Shown: positions 1-6,355 of the stretch, one piece after another
Layout: every line of letters starts with the position of its first letter
How positions within the stretch are numbered: position 1 is the first letter of the stretch
Assembly (NCBI GenBank): GCA_034716535.1
Contig: JAYEJW010000568.1
Span: 1-6,356 of the forward strand
Source of the DNA: JAYEJW01 sp034716535
GTDB lineage: Bacteria; Pseudomonadota; Gammaproteobacteria; Chromatiales; Chromatiaceae
Length of the DNA: 6,356 nt
Direction of reading: 5' to 3'
The notes under the pieces: model-generated
Database searches by the model: none
Seen by the model: only the letters and a program-made list of their open reading frames with translations
Told to the model about the DNA's origin: nothing
Translations under genes and position numbers: made by a program

Positions 1-1857
1 GAAACGCCACTCGCTCTTGCCACCACTTGAGTAGTACCACGCGGCCCCTGTTGCTTGAAATACATCATCGATACCATCACCGTCAAAGTTCCCTACGCCA
101 AGTTCCGATCTCGTGTCCACGTTAAAGTGGTTTCCATAAGTATGGACGTTTTTTCGCTTGCTATTTTCGCGAACAGCCTCTCCTTCATTATCGTGCTTCA
201 CTACATTGTATCGGAAATATGCACTGTCTGAAGGTGTGCCACGGATATCAAAAGCCGCTCTGGTCTTGGCATGTAACGCATAGGTTTGTGCACCACGTAT
301 CGTATTACTTTCAATCTCAACATATTCTCCAGCGGGCCCGTGATCCCAATGCCCTGGGTTACATGCACCATGCATATCGAAATGATGCTCATACCAGCAA
401 TATTCAACCCCTAATTTTTTATCACAGTACCTCCCACCTCCCGACAGAACGAGATTATCTCTCGCTATGTAGCCAGTTTCCGGTCGGCTATCAGCAGCAA
501 CTGCGTGACGGTGGGAGTCAAATGTGTTTTTGTCTATGTACGCATATGCCGAGGATTGAACTTGAATTCCATATCCCAAACCCTTTTTCTGGTTATCGTG
601 AAAATAATTTCGGGTTATGCGGATCCTGCGTGCTGTATTTTTGTCGATCCACCGAGGTCCGAATGGTGACCAGTCCGCAGTGCAATAGTATTCGACTTTC
701 TCCACCTTCTCGGCACGCATGCGACCAGAGACCCTGATCGCCGTGTATGGCCAGTGATAAAACTCGTTATGATCAATCAAGACATTGATTTGCCCATCGT
801 CAATCATGCTATTACCATCCTGGTCATCAAGTTCAGGAAACTCGCCGAAATTTATATGTATGGCAGCCGCTGACGGTTGATTCGGATCTTTGCTTCCAGA
901 CGGCCCTCGAAACCGTAACCCGGTTACACGAATATTGCTGCCTATGGTCTGGAATAGTGCTGTCTCATTGGCGACCCGCGTATACAGAAAAGCCCCTTCA
1001 TTTAAGTTGCGCCGCCCACTGGCTAGTGTAACTTTGTCCTTTAGCGGAATGTTGCGAAGATAACTTAAGTCGATTTTCGCATCATCTGCAACATAGATGA
1101 GCTTTTCCCTTTTTTCCCCGTCTGGCCCTTTCCAGTTCGCGTTTAGCTCGCCGAGCAGGCCTTCACGGTCGCTTACCAGTACCGCTTCATCGAACTCAGT
1201 TACATCAACTGAAACATCTTGGGTCGCGGGATGTAGTGCGCTACCGCGGTCAGTAGACAGCTCATCCTGTTTTGTTGAGCTGAGCAGATTGATGGGGGTC
1301 GTTGCGCAACTCTCGAAAACGTTATCCGGTTCCGTGCCGGCGTCGTTGAAAGGAGCCAGTCGGTAGCAGTAGGACGTATCAGGCATGATCTCCTTCGTCC
1401 GATTCATAGTCCACCTGGAAGGGGGATTGACGGGAATATCATCTTCATCGCCGTCTGCATCTTTTCGCAGGATGAATCCCTGTTCGTCGTCGTCCATGAT
1501 GAAGTACGGCTCACCCGGGTCGTCTATCGGGCCGAAACTACCAATTTCCTTCCAGTCCCCGCCGGACGGTTGCCGATACAGCCTGAATCCTGCTTCGATA
1601 TCGGATCGATCAAGGAACTTGAGCAGAAACGAACGGGTGGTCTTTCGTTCGACATGGAAAGGAGGGGCGTTTGGAACATCCTCTGGGGGCGCGTCGTCCG
1701 GCGGTGGAAAGACTGGCTTCGGCACGACCTCCAAAACGGTGCCGCCGGTCAAACCCTTGTTGGGCGAAATGGGACCCAGGTTTGCCCTTGCCAGGACATT
1801 GATAGGGGAAATCAATAACGCCGCTACTACTACGATTGTTTGAATGTGTACTGCCAT
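1..1857 (-). CDS. Exported FnIII / right-handed beta-helix / FG-GAP-like protein, partial (3' end off the left edge)
   Basis: The reverse complement from the ATG at 1857 stays open for exactly 619 codons to base 1 with no stop, so the C-terminus lies outside the window. Residues 1-25 form a signal peptide (hydrophobic IVVVAALLI, then VLARA). Residues 48-64 are a Pro/Asp linker. Residues 66-188 look like a fibronectin type III domain: FRLYRQ near 91, then SYCYRLAPFNDAG at 162-174 and a closing ATTP. From about 308 to 565, strand-turn repeats such as NIRVTGLRF, NVLIDHNEF, RIRITRNYF, YAYIDKNTF and YVEIESNTI match parallel beta-helix (PbH1) repeats. An EF-hand-like DQDGNSMIDDG lies at 346-356. 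The end, GVGNFDGDGIDDVF then AAWYYSSGG, starts an FG-GAP/VCBS-type repeat. A His/Asp-rich stretch occupies 490-506. Beta-helix proteins of this kind are usually polysaccharide lyases, hydrolases or surface adhesins; no specific activity can be assigned. No clear Shine-Dalgarno precedes the ATG; an in-frame TAG at 1903-1905 limits the 5' extension. The gene follows the PHP gene by 114 bp. Confidence 0.9.
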   Translation of the reverse strand, partial: MAVHIQTIVVVAALLISPINVLARANLGPISPNKGLTGGTVLEVVPKPVFPPPDDAPPEDVPNAPPFHVERKTTRSFLLKFLDRSDIEAGFRLYRQPSGGDWKEIGSFGPIDDPGEPYFIMDDDEQGFILRKDADGDEDDIPVNPPSRWTMNRTKEIMPDTSYCYRLAPFNDAGTEPDNVFESCATTPINLLSSTKQDELSTDRGSALHPATQDVSVDVTEFDEAVLVSDREGLLGELNANWKGPDGEKREKLIYVADDAKIDLSYLRNIPLKDKVTLASGRRNLNEGAFLYTRVANETALFQTIGSNIRVTGLRFRGPSGSKDPNQPSAAAIHINFGEFPELDDQDGNSMIDDGQINVLIDHNEFYHWPYTAIRVSGRMRAEKVEKVEYYCTADWSPFGPRWIDKNTARRIRITRNYFHDNQKKGLGYGIQVQSSAYAYIDKNTFDSHRHAVAADSRPETGYIARDNLVLSGGGRYCDKKLGVEYCWYEHHFDMHGACNPGHWDHGPAGEYVEIESNTIRGAQTYALHAKTRAAFDIRGTPSDSAYFRYNVVKHDNEGEAVRENSKRKNVHTYGNHFNVDTRSELGVGNFDGDGIDDVFQATGAAWYYSSGGKSEWRF

Positions 1858-1971
1858 GATGTTTGCCGATTGAATGAACAGGTTATCGGTCCATCGGAAA
1901 TTCTAGGAAGGCTCTTCCGTGACCTTCCGGGGCGCCCTGCCAAATGCAATCCAGACCATGCTATCCGTTAT
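1858..1971. other. Intergenic spacer between the PHP and beta-helix genes
   Basis: This 114-bp spacer between two co-oriented minus-strand genes contains the 8-bp palindrome GGGCGCCC (1930-1937) and a GGAAGG/CCTTCC inverted repeat (1906-1911 with 1923-1928). Neither is followed by a T-tract in the minus direction, so I do not call an intrinsic terminator. I also see no convincing promoter. The gap is therefore compatible with co-transcription but does not prove it. Confidence 0.5.
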
Positions 1972-4900
1972 TTACCGGATCGCGAACTTTTTTAGAGTTT
2001 GCCCGCCCTGAAAACATTGCCGTCCCAGTGCAGCCGGCTGCAGGTTGATCCACAGCGGATTCGAGTACGCACGCCGTCGTATGCACTGCGGTCGCGTGTC
2101 ACCCTGAGGTGGTGATACCGAAGGCGTGCAGTCCTGTACCGTTCCCGGTGCGATTTGATTCGTAGCCACGGCCCGGATAAACAGTCGTTCCGGTACTGTT
2201 ACGTCCTCGAACCTGCCTTCTTTTTCGCACCGAGGTGGCAGCGGTAATATCGGGCGCGGTTCCCCAATCGATCCACCACCGCCTTGTGGACGAAGAATCG
2301 GGGCGGGCAGACGAACCGACAACGGAGTTCCATGCATCTTCCCGCTAGTCAGAACGCTACCCACAGAGGGTTTCTTCTGGAAATTCACCGTAGAGTTGGT
2401 GGCCGCGTTGCAGATCGGGCGAGCGGTACCCACTGGAAAGTTGCCTGGATTGAGCCTGATCAGCCGACGCCCTTGGAAACCCTCCGAAGACGAGACATCG
2501 ATGGCGAGACTCTTCTCGGTGGGGTCATACCAGTACTGTCGATCCGGAGTGCGTACGTAGCGTTTGCCCGTTTTGGCATCGACCCATGCGCTGCTTCCAC
2601 CGATGTCGCCGGGATCAGCATCGTCTCGACCGAACGGTGCGCGCCAGGGTTGATAGACAAAACCCTCGTCTACGGCCTCCGCGCTCACGCCCGCATAGAC
2701 GTCAATCTTCTCGACACGCCCGAATTCGGGTGTGGATTTCCACTCCACCAGAAGCGGAAAACTACATTGATGATTCTGTACCGTGGAACTGCCCATCTGG
2801 GCATCTTCATCGTCGATGATGCCGTTCCGATTGACATCATAGGCAATGCGCAGGGCCGGCCCGTCGGTCACAGCGTAATTCCCTGAACGCAGGGCATCCA
2901 CGACCTGGGGTTGTGAAAGCGGTCGGGCCACACCCGCAGCCCCGGTGATGACCTCGCCCTCCGGGTGGCCGGCGAAGACGAGGTTACGAGGTGTTCCCAA
3001 GGCTGTATCCGTAATCTTCGTGGTTCCCGTGAAGTACCCTTCGCGGCGGTAATTCAGATCGCCGTGCGCATCGGACCCCCCGGCCATAAACACTCGACGA
3101 GGCTCACCGGGCGTGAGCCAGGACAGGTTTGCGGACGTCTGCGTATCGATGCCCCAGAGCAACATGCGGTCCCAGACCTTTGTGCCAGTTTCTCTGGCTA
3201 GACCATACTTCTGCTTCGCGTGCGTCCAGCCGTCCAGGTCGTTTACCGGTATCAGCTCACCCAGGTAGTCCTTGGCATCCCCATCGTTTATGCTGGAGTG
3301 TCGCTGGCCGTTTTCGTTCCAGAGCTGCAACCCGAGGACGTAAGGCGAAGCGAAGGCATCGCGAAGCTGCGCCTCTGTAAAGGGCACCAGATCCGGTCCC
3401 AAACGCCCGATGTCTTTCCCTGACGAACGGCCCAGGGGGTGGGCGAGAAAAGCATACCCCTTACCTCGCTGGTCAAACTCCAGATCGAGCACTTCCCCCA
3501 GACGACGCGTTGCACCACCATATTTGCTGGTATTGCTGGGAATGAAAGCGTTGGTCCTGTTAGGGTTATCCGGCAAGTGGAGCAGATGCTGCCGGGCATA
3601 AAAGCTGGAGCTCACCAGCTTGCCATCGGCGGGACCCTGAGGGTCACGAATCAGTTGTCGACCGTCCGTCGTCGCATCCAACATGTCCTCGCAGACGTAT
3701 TCGGAATAGAAAGAGGTCGCCTGATGCAATGCTTTAACGAAGGCCGGCAGCCCCCCGCATGCTCCAAAAAAGTCATAGCCTGCGGGCTTCCCCGCTTCGA
3801 ACTCAGGAATCACGTCTACCTCAGCACCAAGAAAGAGCTGTGGCGCAACCAAGCCAGCGTCGATGCCAAGCGGACCCTTTACGGATTTCTGGCGTGGGTG
3901 TGAGATCACCTCGCGGTTCGCGCCGCGAGCCCCGTTCAGCAATTCGGTGCCGAAGGCGAAACGGTCAGGACTGAGGTCCCTCAGCCCGCGAAACACCGGC
4001 GCCACGAACTCCCGCGACAGTTTGGGCCGAGCCGAGACAATCTGCCGGCTGTTCGAGGCATGATCGGTGGCGAATGCGAAACCCAGTCCGAGCGCGGACA
4101 TTGCATGCAGGGCGCCGCGATAGGCATAAGCGGACTCACCGTCATTGTTAGTACCTTGTGAGTGGTAGTGCAGGTCACCATAAACCCAGCGATCATCGAA
4201 TTTGGGCAGTGGCGCCTCACCCAGGTGTACGCTTAGATATTGGGTATAGGTCTTCGGCTTCAGCTCGCCGTTAACCTGCGCGATCAGCTTGAGGTCCACC
4301 TTCAGCCGAACGTCGCGACCAGGCCGGTTCCTAAATGCCGGCTGGTAGAAGGCAGTCGCATGCCATTCACTCGTGCCGGCAAGCGCAGCCAGCGAACGGC
4401 AGTCATCACCGTCCCAGGCGCGGCAGAGTTGGTGCGTCGGGCGCGGCGGAGGAGCCCCAGTGGCTTCCGGGCCAGTCTGCTCGGCGGACCAGCGCCAGAA
4501 TCCCACGGTGCGCTCCACCTCGTGGAGATCGTCAATGTGGAAAACGCGCCGAGGTTCGTAGACGTCACCTCGACGTTCCGAAACCGTTAATGAGACGAAG
4601 CCTGTGAGTTTCGTCGTGGGGTATTGCTCAAGCAAATCGGAGTCGATCAGCCCTCCGTCGATGAGATCGGCGAATATTGCTATTGGGCTTCCCGTGGCAA
4701 CCGGTACAGTGTCCTTAACAAGTTCGAGAGCTAGGCTGCCTATGGATTGACCACTTTGTCCGAGCTCAATCAGCTTCTGCAGCAGACGTTTGTCGTCTGA
4801 ATCAGGAAGATCCGCATCATGGATGCTGACGATGATGGGAATCTCGCCAAATCGATAGGACGTACCGGTTTCGCAATCCGCAATCGTATCGTCACAGACG

Positions 4901-5217
4901 ACAGGATCGGTGACTCTCGGTTCCATTCGCCAGGGCGCGTCGACAGCGAGTTCGAAGTCACCGACGCGTTGTGCGATGGCGTGGACTCCCGCGGAGTGCA
5001 GCATGAGCCCGAGCGCCACTGAGGCACAATAGAAATACAATTTCCTTCCAGATATATGCTTATTTGTCTCAGCATGTCGTGGATTGAAACCCAACGCGTC
5101 CTCTGCCGGGTTCGCTAGACGCCGATTGGGAGCACGTTGACCAGGAAGTCCCGGAAGGACAGAGGACCTGTGAAGACCATTTCCCATTTCCTCACTTGCA
5201 GATGTCTCGAGTTTCAT
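1972..5217 (-). CDS. Exported PHP-domain metallo-hydrolase (CehA/McbA- or DUF3604-like)
   Basis: This is a complete 1081-residue protein. An ATG at 5217 is preceded by AGGAG nine bases upstream, which fixes the start. Residues 1-58 are polar, then a hydrophobic segment (about 60-80, LYFYCASVALGLML, ending VHA) looks like a late signal peptide or an N-terminal anchor. A large pre-domain (about 85-335) precedes the PHP core. Core signatures are YGDLHYHS at 346-353 (H350, H352), FATDHAS at 382-388 (D385, H386), GTEL with E425, ISH with H440, LAHP with H593, and GGSDAHGD at 713-720 (D716, H718). These correspond to the metal ligands of PHP phosphoesterases. The following VVDALRSGNYAVTDGPAL (772-789) and the C-terminal AYSNPLWI (1050-1057) are typical of CehA/McbA-like hydrolases. 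An EF-hand-like loop DVNRNGIIDDED lies at 794-805. About a dozen cysteines in the exported part suggest disulfides. The family cleaves phosphoesters, amides or carbamates; the substrate here is unknown. The protein is longer than most relatives because of its N- and C-terminal extensions. Confidence 0.9.
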   Translation of the reverse strand: MKLETSASEEMGNGLHRSSVLPGLPGQRAPNRRLANPAEDALGFNPRHAETNKHISGRKLYFYCASVALGLMLHSAGVHAIAQRVGDFELAVDAPWRMEPRVTDPVVCDDTIADCETGTSYRFGEIPIIVSIHDADLPDSDDKRLLQKLIELGQSGQSIGSLALELVKDTVPVATGSPIAIFADLIDGGLIDSDLLEQYPTTKLTGFVSLTVSERRGDVYEPRRVFHIDDLHEVERTVGFWRWSAEQTGPEATGAPPPRPTHQLCRAWDGDDCRSLAALAGTSEWHATAFYQPAFRNRPGRDVRLKVDLKLIAQVNGELKPKTYTQYLSVHLGEAPLPKFDDRWVYGDLHYHSQGTNNDGESAYAYRGALHAMSALGLGFAFATDHASNSRQIVSARPKLSREFVAPVFRGLRDLSPDRFAFGTELLNGARGANREVISHPRQKSVKGPLGIDAGLVAPQLFLGAEVDVIPEFEAGKPAGYDFFGACGGLPAFVKALHQATSFYSEYVCEDMLDATTDGRQLIRDPQGPADGKLVSSSFYARQHLLHLPDNPNRTNAFIPSNTSKYGGATRRLGEVLDLEFDQRGKGYAFLAHPLGRSSGKDIGRLGPDLVPFTEAQLRDAFASPYVLGLQLWNENGQRHSSINDGDAKDYLGELIPVNDLDGWTHAKQKYGLARETGTKVWDRMLLWGIDTQTSANLSWLTPGEPRRVFMAGGSDAHGDLNYRREGYFTGTTKITDTALGTPRNLVFAGHPEGEVITGAAGVARPLSQPQVVDALRSGNYAVTDGPALRIAYDVNRNGIIDDEDAQMGSSTVQNHQCSFPLLVEWKSTPEFGRVEKIDVYAGVSAEAVDEGFVYQPWRAPFGRDDADPGDIGGSSAWVDAKTGKRYVRTPDRQYWYDPTEKSLAIDVSSSEGFQGRRLIRLNPGNFPVGTARPICNAATNSTVNFQKKPSVGSVLTSGKMHGTPLSVRLPAPILRPQGGGGSIGEPRPILPLPPRCEKEGRFEDVTVPERLFIRAVATNQIAPGTVQDCTPSVSPPQGDTRPQCIRRRAYSNPLWINLQPAALGRQCFQGGQTLKKFAIR

Positions 5218-5235
5218 TACTTCAAACTCCTACAG
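5218..5235 (-). promoter_or_regulatory. Ribosome binding site of the PHP gene
   Basis: On the minus strand the bases before the ATG read GTAGGAG, then nine bases, then ATG. This near-consensus Shine-Dalgarno supports the long N-terminus over the later in-frame ATG (residue 11) or any start near the hydrophobic segment. Confidence 0.65.
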
Positions 5236-5322
5236 GAACTACCATTGACCGGAAAGGGTATCGACTGCCACGCGGTTCAATTGCGCCAATCCGAATGCTG
5301 GTTTGCATCTGGTTTCATCGGC

Positions 5323-5352
5323 GTTGAGCAGAGTATTGCTTTCGTGCTCAAC
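5323..5352. repeat. Inverted repeat GTTGAGCA-N14-TGCTCAAC
   Basis: This is a perfect 8-bp inverted repeat with a 14-base spacer, about 105 bases upstream of the PHP start codon. The spacing could suit a dimeric repressor operator or an RNA hairpin in the 5' leader. There is no T-tract in either direction, so it is not an intrinsic terminator. Its function is inferred only from position. Confidence 0.45.
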
Positions 5353-5418
5353 CGGTGGAAAGAACAACGCCGCTCTGGTATTTGAGGATTTGTACTACCC
5401 ATTTCAGATGCCGTCTTG

Positions 5419-5433
5419 CGAATCATCGATTCG
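5419..5433. repeat. Short hairpin CGAATC-ATC-GATTCG
   Basis: This is a perfect 6-bp stem with a 3-base loop, about 200 bases upstream of the PHP start and just past the end of the 5460-5749 reading frame. It lacks a T-tract. It could be a leader structure or an operator half, and a chance occurrence is possible. Confidence 0.3.
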
Positions 5434-5459
5434 TCCTTATCCACGCTTGTCTTGAGGTG

Positions 5460-5749
5460 TTAATCGACAAGATTCACCGTATCCCAGTTGGCGCGATCTC
5501 CAATGTGAATTAGTTGCGGAGGGGACTGTGACCCATTCCCAGGGAACTCGGCGCTAACGGCAATGTCGCAAGCTAGGCCAGCTCGGTACGGGGAGGGACA
5601 TTGTGATGGGAGGAAAGTCCGAGAAAGCGTCGAATCACCGTCGTTATAGGTGGGAAATACTGGCGCCGAGAAATGGACCCCGGATCTTGGAAGCCGGAAA
5701 AGTGTCGTTCCGGTTATGTCGCTACGCAATAGTTGGCTGAGCTGTACTA
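5460..5749 (-). pseudogene. Unrecognised C-terminal ORF fragment interrupted by the IS relic
   Basis: About 96 codons run from the left end of the IS relic to a TAA at 5460-5462. I do not recognise the product. The residues look protein-like rather than random, with Pro, Gly and aromatic residues (SGVHFSAPVFPTYNDG, then ANWDTVNLVD) and two cysteines. The only start (TTG, 5772-5774) lies inside the IS end, so any native gene would have begun further right and lost its 5' part. No continuation is evident beyond the relic. It may be a broken gene or simply a chance open frame; no function is assigned. Confidence 0.3.
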
Positions 5750-5815
5750 GGTTCTGTTGACATTCTCCTGACAAATCAGTGAAAAAGGCCTTAATTCAAA
5801 ACAAGAAGGCCGAAA

Positions 5816-6072
5816 ATGCCCAGCCAACTCACTGATTACCAATGGAATCAGATTAAGGGGTTTTTCGCGGACATCCGAATGTGTAGGTAGGAAACGCCGA
5901 CAAATATCGGCGTTTTGTCGAGGCGGTGCTGTGAATCATGCGCAGCGGTGCTCAGTGGCGATTCCTTCCGCCTGAGTATGGGGGCTGGAATAGCGTCTAC
6001 AAGCAATTTCAGCACTGGTGAGACAAAGGTGTCTGGAATTCGATGCATCGGTAACTCTCGACAGATGCCGAA
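5816..6072 (+). pseudogene. IS5-family transposase, N-terminal fragment, frameshifted with internal stops
   Basis: The ATG at 5816 starts MPSQLTDYQWNQIKGFF, the usual opening of IS5-family transposases with a DUF4096-type N-terminal domain. This frame ends at TAG 5888-5890. A frame shift at about 5886 restores similarity: VGNADKYRRFVEAVL, stop, IMRSGAQWRFLPPEYGGWNSV, YKQFQHW, stop, DKGVW, then LSTDAE. The stops are TGA 5932-5934 (where relatives carry Trp), TGA 6019-6021 and TAA 6052-6054. Similarity ends near 6072, so the DDE catalytic region is absent. The gene is certainly non-functional as a transposase. It runs opposite to all its neighbours. Confidence 0.75.
5892..5916. repeat. 9-bp hairpin AAACGCCGA-N6-TCGGCGTTT followed by T
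   Basis: This is a perfect 9-bp stem with a 6-base loop (CAAATA) and short A and T tracts on its flanks, resembling a bidirectional intrinsic terminator. It lies inside the transposase homology (codons for NADKYRRF), so it may be a coding coincidence. It could also limit read-through into or out of the element. Confidence 0.4.
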
Positions 6073-6085
6073 ATTGTCGAACCTG

Positions 6086-6154
6086 GAAAACCCCGTTAGT
6101 GCAGGAACGATGTACGAGCTTTCTAAAGTGTAGAGGGACTGCCTACGCCAACAG
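6086..6154. other. Short spacer between IS relic and zinc-finger gene
   Basis: Sixty-nine bases lie downstream of the minus-strand zinc-finger gene. I see no terminator hairpin and no recognisable coding sequence. The frames that cross it look like shadows. Confidence 0.4.
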
Positions 6155-6355
6155 CTAGCCTTGCGTGCAAGCACAGGGCATTTTCCCTTCGCCTTCGCAA
6201 AACGCACACTTGCCCTTGCCCTTATGTCCCTCCAAGCTACAATAGCAGAGGCTTTGAGACTGTTGGCCCATGGTAAACACGAAGTTGTATCCCCTACCGC
6301 TACAGGTAGGGCATGTTGTCCAGCCTGTGCCCGAATTGCTCTGGCACAGGCTGGA
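6155..6355 (-). CDS. DnaJ-type cysteine-rich zinc-finger protein, C-terminal fragment (5' end off the right edge)
   Basis: The minus-strand frame open to the right edge gives 66 residues before TAG at 6155-6157. It contains CPTCSGRG (residues 15-22 of the visible part) and CAFCEGEG (50-57), two copies of the CxxCxGxG motif that binds zinc in the DnaJ central domain. CYC (37-39) and CAC (61-63) add further possible ligands, and a Gly/Lys-rich HKGKGKC links the two halves. With eight regularly placed cysteines from CPTC to CAC the frame is very unlikely to be chance. Small proteins with such domains act as chaperone partners or as protein- or RNA-binding regulators such as anti-TRAP. The J-domain, if any, would lie outside the window, and the family cannot be named. 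An internal ATG at 6271 would lose the first motif, so translation probably starts beyond the edge. Confidence 0.6.
   Translation of the reverse strand, partial: SSLCQSNSGTGWTTCPTCSGRGYNFVFTMGQQSQSLCYCSLEGHKGKGKCAFCEGEGKMPCACTQG
6292..6311. repeat. Inverted repeat CCCTACC-N6-GGTAGGG
   Basis: This perfect 7-bp stem with a 6-base loop sits within the codons of the first CxxCxGxG motif. It is probably a by-product of the codons used for Cys-Pro-Thr-Cys and Gly-Arg-Gly. There is no T-tract. Confidence 0.35.

Larger units (their letters stand above)
5236..5459. other. Upstream region of the PHP gene, no gene seen
   Basis: About 220 bases contain no reading frame I can defend on either strand. 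The region holds two perfect inverted repeats, listed separately, and presumably the promoter of the PHP gene. I could not pick out a confident -35/-10 pair. Confidence 0.4.
5750..6085 (+). mobile_element. IS5-family insertion sequence relic (left end plus N-terminal transposase part)
   Basis: The left end appears to be GGTTCTGTTGACATT at 5750-5764, preceded by CTA, the kind of target IS5-group elements favour. Within it TTGACA (5757-5762) could serve as a -35 for the transposase, but no good -10 follows. A GGCCTT/AAGGCC repeat (5787-5792 with 5806-5811) and an AAGAAGG ribosome binding site precede the ATG at 5816. Transposase homology stops near 6072, well before the catalytic DDE residues, so most of the element is missing. 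The sequence at 6072-6086 weakly resembles the complement of the left end, which might mark a deleted right end. Confidence 0.6.

Noticed and set aside
219..737. 172-codon plus-strand frame
   Set aside because: It is antisense to the beta-helix gene, whose frame is continuous and has clear domain signatures; the translated product has no recognisable motif.
1097..1843. Two plus-strand frames rich in Ser
   Set aside because: They lie opposite the signal peptide, FnIII-like and linker codons of the beta-helix gene; the serine richness is a shadow of that coding frame.
1906..1937. Intrinsic terminator in the spacer between the two large genes
   Set aside because: The inverted repeats are short and no T-tract follows in the minus direction.
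2284..2886. 200-codon plus-strand frame
   Set aside because: It is wholly antisense to the PHP gene and shows no domain signature; the PHP frame is certain.
4240..4590. Overlapping frames on both strands within the PHP pre-domain
   Set aside because: They are shadows of a high-GC coding stretch; Arg/Ser/Ala-rich composition with no motif.
5137..5385. 82-codon plus-strand frame over the start of the PHP gene and its leader
   Set aside because: It overlaps the PHP start and its ribosome binding site antisense, and the product is unrecognisable.
5932..6021. In-frame TGA codons as recoding (selenocysteine or UGA-Trp)
   Set aside because: The same gene also has a frameshift, a TAG and a TAA, and lacks its catalytic half, so decay explains the TGAs. 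The PHP gene uses TGG for its many tryptophans.
5848..6207. 119-codon minus-strand frame
   Set aside because: Its N-terminal part is an alternative frame of the zinc-finger codons and the rest is antisense to the transposase relic.
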